From Micromonospora craterilacus (lineage in GTDB: Bacteria; Actinomycetota; Actinomycetes; Mycobacteriales; Micromonosporaceae): a stretch of 37,380 nucleotides of DNA. The notes beneath the pieces were generated by a model. That model was not told where the DNA came from and did not search any database. It worked only from the letters and a program-made list of their open reading frames with translations. Where the stretch lies: contig NZ_POTY01000033.1 of assembly GCF_003236315.1 (NCBI RefSeq), forward strand, positions 1 to 37,380. The letters run 5' to 3'. Positions 34,442-37,380 of this stretch are shown one piece after another (position 1 is the first letter of the stretch; each line of letters starts with the position of its first letter). The position numbers and the translations under genes are program-made.

Positions 34442-35211
34442 GCGAGCAGTTGCACGGACTGTCCATCCGGGACCTGCGGGTGAGCTTCGACGGGTTCACC
34501 GCCGTCGACGGGGTCAGCCTCGACGTGGCCCCGGGCGACATCCGGTTCCTCATCGGACCCAACGGCGCGGGCAAGACCACCCTGGTCGACGCGGTCACCG
34601 GCCTGGTCCGGGCCACCGGCTCGGTACGCTTCGGTGACCGGGAACTGCTCGGCCGGCCCGTGCATCGGACCAGCCGCCTCGGCGTCGGCCGTACCTTCCA
34701 GACCTCGACGGTGTTCGAGGAGCTGACCGTGCTGCAGAACCTCGACATCGCGGCCGGGGCCCGGCGGAGCTGGGCGACACTGTTGCGCCGCCGGCACGGC
34801 GTACCCGCCGAGGTGGCCGAGGCCCTCGACGTGATCGGCCTGGCCGGCCGGGCCGACCAACTCGCCGGCACCCTCGCGCACGGGCAGAAGCAGTGGCTGG
34901 AGATCGGCATGCTGCTCGTCCAGGACGCCCGGCTGCTGCTGCTCGACGAGCCGGTGGCGGGGATGAGCCACGAGGAACGCGACGCCACCGGGCAGCTGCT
35001 GGAAACGGTCAGCCAGCACCGCACGGTGGTGGTGATCGAGCACGACATGGACTTCCTGCGCCGCTTCGCGCGTACGGTCACCGTGCTGCACGCCGGGCAG
35101 GTACTCAGCGAGGGCACCGTCGCGCAGGTGCAGGCCGACCCCCGCGTGCAGGAGGTCTACCTCGGTCACCCGGTCGACGCCGGGACGGCCCCGACGCCTA
35201 CGGAGGCATGA
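34438..35211 (+). CDS. urtD: Urea ABC importer ATPase UrtD
   Basis: 257 aa from ATG at 34438 (ATGA overlap with urtC). LivG-like ATPase: Walker [10 protein letters not shown], the GVGRTFQTSTVFEELTVLQNL region, signature LAHGQKQWLEI, Walker B LLLLDEPVAGMSHEE and H-loop VVIEHDMDFLRRFA. The PVAGMSHEE and GQKQWLE segments separate UrtD from LivG (which has GTAGLNP and GxQRRLE-like forms). It forms the ATPase heterodimer with UrtE. The 3' end contains the GGAGG that serves urtE. Confidence 0.95.
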   Translation: MSEQLHGLSIRDLRVSFDGFTAVDGVSLDVAPGDIRFLIGPNGAGKTTLVDAVTGLVRATGSVRFGDRELLGRPVHRTSRLGVGRTFQTSTVFEELTVLQNLDIAAGARRSWATLLRRRHGVPAEVAEALDVIGLAGRADQLAGTLAHGQKQWLEIGMLLVQDARLLLLDEPVAGMSHEERDATGQLLETVSQHRTVVVIEHDMDFLRRFARTVTVLHAGQVLSEGTVAQVQADPRVQEVYLGHPVDAGTAPTPTEA

Positions 35212-35903
35212 TGCTCACCATGCGTGGCGTGCACGCCGGCTACGGGCGCAGCCGGGTGCTGCACGGTGTCGACGTCGACGTGCCCGGCGACGGCGTCGCT
35301 GCGGTGCTCGGCCACAACGGCGCCGGCAAGTCCACCCTGCTGCGGGTCGCCGCCGGCCTGCTGCGACCCAGCGCCGGCCGGGTCGAGCTGGACGGCACGG
35401 ACATCACCCGGCTCGCGCCGCACGAGCGGGTCGCCTGCGGGATCGCGTACGTGCCGCAGGGGCAGCAGTGCTTCCCGCACCTGACCGCGGCGGAGAATCT
35501 GCGCCTGGTCGCCGACGGCCGGCGCGACGGGACGGCGGCCACCGCCGACGTGCTCGACCTGTTCCCGGCGCTGCGCCCGCTGCTGCGCCGCCGGGCCGGG
35601 CTGCTCTCCGGCGGCCAGCGCCAGCAGCTGGCCATCGCCCGGGCGCTGATCACCCGGCCCCGGCTGCTGATGCTCGACGAGCCGACCGAGGGCATCCAAC
35701 CGTCGGTGGTGACCGAGATCCAGGACCGGATCGTCGCGCTGATCGCGCAGACCGGCTTCAGCGTGCTCCTGGTCGAGCAGCACCTCGGGTTCGCCCTGCG
35801 GGTGGCCGACCGCTACCACGTGCTCCAGTCCGGGCGGGTCACCTCCGCCGGCGACGGCGGCAGCACCGCCGAACGCACCGTCCGCGAGGCCCTGGCCGTC
35901 TGA
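35211..35903 (+). CDS. urtE: Urea ABC importer ATPase UrtE
   Basis: 230 aa from ATG at 35211, four bases after GGAGG; an in-frame ATG at 35208 overlaps the urtD stop but sits only one base from GGAGG. LivF-like ATPase: Walker A GHNGAGKST, IAYVPQGQQCFPHLTAAENL, signature LSGGQRQQLAIA, Walker B LLMLDEPTEGIQPSVV and H-loop LLVEQHLGFA. The EPTEGIQPSVV motif is the UrtE hallmark. It completes the urea importer. The operon ends here, 115 bp before a cellulase gene. Confidence 0.95.
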   Translation: MLTMRGVHAGYGRSRVLHGVDVDVPGDGVAAVLGHNGAGKSTLLRVAAGLLRPSAGRVELDGTDITRLAPHERVACGIAYVPQGQQCFPHLTAAENLRLVADGRRDGTAATADVLDLFPALRPLLRRRAGLLSGGQRQQLAIARALITRPRLLMLDEPTEGIQPSVVTEIQDRIVALIAQTGFSVLLVEQHLGFALRVADRYHVLQSGRVTSAGDGGSTAERTVREALAV

Positions 35904-35943
35904 CCCGTCTTCCGTCGGCGGGTGGGACCGCATAGGGTGTCGA

Positions 35944-35957
35944 TGGAAGCGCTCCCA
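35944..35957. promoter_or_regulatory. CebR-like operator upstream of the cellulase gene
   Basis: TGGAAGCGCTCCCA differs by one base from TGGGAGCGCTCCCA, the palindrome bound by the cellobiose-responsive repressor CebR in Streptomyces. It lies 62 bp before the GH5 cellulase start, where a repressor site is expected. Cellulose-derived sugars should therefore induce the gene (inference from known CebR biology). Confidence 0.85.
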
Positions 35958-36018
35958 CGGCCTGCCGGGCAGGGCCGTCATTCGACGTTCCTCGTCACCC
36001 ACCATCAGAGGAAGTCGC

Positions 36019-37380
36019 ATGTCCGCACGTACGAAACTGCAGGCCGCCGCGACGGCGGCCATCGCCCTGCTCGGCCTGACGGCCGCCGCACCCGCCGCCA
36101 CGGCGGCTCCCACGGTCGGTGCCGCGGCGGTCGTCGCCGCCGCGCCCACCAGCGACTGGCTGCGTACCGACGGCAACAAGATCGTCGACGAGGCCGGAAA
36201 CCAGGTCTGGCTCACCGGAGCCAACTGGTTCGGCTTCAACGCCAGCGAACGGGTCTTCCACGGCCTGTGGTCGGCGAACATCGAGACGATCACCCGCCAG
36301 ATGGCCGAGCGGGGCATCAATATCGTCCGGGTACCCATCTCCACCCAGCTGCTGCTGGAGTGGAAGGCCGGCCAGACGGTCCGGCCGAACGTCAACACGT
36401 ACGTCAACCCGGAACTGAACGGCCTGAACAACCTCCAGGTCTTCGACTACTGGCTGGGGCTGTGCGAGAAGTACGGCCTCAAGGTCATGCTCGACGTGCA
36501 CAGCGCCGAGGCCGACAACTCCGGCCACGTCTATCCGGTGTGGTGGAAGGGCAGCGTCACCACTGAGCTGTTCTACCAGGGCTGGGAGTGGATCACGACC
36601 CGCTACCGGACCAACGACACCATCGTCGCGATGGACATCAAGAACGAGCCGCACGGCACCCCGAACGACCCGCAGCGGGCCAAGTGGGACTCCAGCACCG
36701 ACCAGGACAACTTCAAGTACGCCTGCGAGACGGCGGGCCGGCGGATCCTGGCCATCAACCCGAACGTGCTGATCCTGTGCGAGGGCATCGAGGTCTACCC
36801 GCGCCCCGGCGCGACCTGGAACTCGCCGAACACCAACCCCGACCGCAGCCCCAACTACTTCTACAACTGGTGGGGTGGCAACCTGCGCGGCGTCGCCCAG
36901 CACCCGGTCAACCTCGGCGCGCACCAGCGGCAGTTGGTCTACTCACCGCACGACTACGGCCCGCTCGTCTTCGAGCAGCCCTGGTTCGCCGGCAACTTCG
37001 ACAAGAACTCGCTGACCAACGACGTGTGGCGACCGAACTGGTTCTACATCCACGAGCAGAACATCGCGCCGCTGCTGGTCGGCGAGTGGGGAGGGCGGCT
37101 CGGCCAGGACGCCCGGCAGGACCGGTGGATGGCCGCGCTGCGCGACCTGATGGTCGAGAACGGCATCCACCACACCTTCTGGTGCCTCAACCCCAACTCC
37201 GGTGACACCGGCGGCCTGCTGCTCGACGACTGGACCAGGTGGGACGAGACGAAGTACAACCTGCTCAAGCCGGCGCTCTGGCAGCACAACGGCAAGTTCG
37301 TCGGCCTCGACCACCAGGTGCGCCTCGGCGGCACCAACTCCACCACCGGGATCAGCCTCGGCGAGCGGTACGCCGGCGGC
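36019..37380 (+). CDS. Secreted GH5 cellulase (endoglucanase), 3' end beyond the window
   Basis: 454 codons are present from ATG at 36019 (GAGGAAG upstream) to the window edge; the C-terminus is missing. A signal peptide (MSARTKLQAAATAAIALLGL, cleavage near ATAA) directs export. The catalytic domain resembles the Acidothermus E1-type GH5: GANWFGFNASE, RVPISTQLLLEW, LDVHSAEADNSGH, the acid/base in D-I-K-N209-E210-P, WWGGNLRGVAQHPVNL, VYSPHDYG, and the nucleophile E356 in LVGEWGG. It cleaves beta-1,4-glucan outside the cell. A carbohydrate-binding module probably follows the stretch after LDHQVRLGG, but it lies out of view. Confidence 0.94.
   Translation, partial: MSARTKLQAAATAAIALLGLTAAAPAATAAPTVGAAAVVAAAPTSDWLRTDGNKIVDEAGNQVWLTGANWFGFNASERVFHGLWSANIETITRQMAERGINIVRVPISTQLLLEWKAGQTVRPNVNTYVNPELNGLNNLQVFDYWLGLCEKYGLKVMLDVHSAEADNSGHVYPVWWKGSVTTELFYQGWEWITTRYRTNDTIVAMDIKNEPHGTPNDPQRAKWDSSTDQDNFKYACETAGRRILAINPNVLILCEGIEVYPRPGATWNSPNTNPDRSPNYFYNWWGGNLRGVAQHPVNLGAHQRQLVYSPHDYGPLVFEQPWFAGNFDKNSLTNDVWRPNWFYIHEQNIAPLLVGEWGGRLGQDARQDRWMAALRDLMVENGIHHTFWCLNPNSGDTGGLLLDDWTRWDETKYNLLKPALWQHNGKFVGLDHQVRLGGTNSTTGISLGERYAGG

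Noticed and set aside
1..37380. CRISPR arrays, tRNA or rRNA genes, insertion sequences, attachment sites
   Set aside because: No regularly spaced repeats, cloverleaf sequences, transposase or integrase frames were seen on reading both strands.

Overview
The window looks like chromosomal DNA from a high-GC actinomycete. Reading frames have a strong G/C third-position bias, GTG and TTG starts are common, and genes are packed with ATGA or GTGA overlaps. A SARP/BTAD regulator, a SAM-IV-type riboswitch, a CebR-like operator at a cellulase and a fragment of conjugative-element cargo all fit Actinomycetia. Micromonosporaceae is my best guess from gene content; that is inference, not a measurement.

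Layout. 1-3.99 kb is loose and partly decayed: an ice-binding-like (DUF3494) secreted protein with a collagen-like tail cut by the window edge, a truncated GNAT acetyltransferase, a DUF2637 membrane protein with a small partner (typical of actinomycete integrative conjugative elements), a short-chain dehydrogenase, and the C-terminal scrap of an ECF sigma factor. 3.99-7.4 kb holds a TetR regulator diverging from an ABM protein plus a DrrA/DrrB-type exporter, over a phased triple-repeat operator, followed by a TrmO-like protein. 7.6-12.0 kb: glycerol kinase, a leucine-rich-variant repeat protein, and an N-acetylglutaminylglutamine (NAGGN) amidotransferase homologue whose catalytic Cys is not at the usual second position. 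12.0-15.5 kb: an unusual TetR regulator with a second, resolvase-like HTH, diverging from a two-gene exporter. 15.7-19.1 kb: a TPR-DBD-BTAD regulator and two lipoproteins, closed by a perfect 15-bp bidirectional terminator stem. 19.1-21.9 kb (minus strand): a three-gene amino-acid ABC importer whose leader carries a SAM-IV riboswitch and then a short Cys-containing leader peptide, so the importer probably takes up a sulfur compound.

22.2-26.9 kb is a urease operon (ureABCFGD, no ureE). 27.0-29.4 kb: a Tat-exported class A beta-lactamase-like protein, a methyltransferase and a MarR regulator. 29.5-35.9 kb is a urea uptake locus: a leaderless-peptide (apparently cytoplasmic) AmiC/UrtA-like sensor, then a 443-bp leader with its own promoter, stacked hairpins, a textbook U6 intrinsic terminator and GlnR-like half-sites, then urtABCDE. 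The window ends in a GH5 cellulase preceded by a CebR-type palindrome.

The nitrogen logic is coherent. UrtABCDE imports urea with ATP, and UreABC, matured by UreFGD, hydrolyses it to ammonia and carbon dioxide. The most interesting unexplained piece is the urt leader: a solute-binding-fold sensor without a signal peptide sits directly upstream of an RNA attenuator, which recalls the Pseudomonas AmiC-AmiR antitermination system, but no ANTAR protein is encoded in the window.
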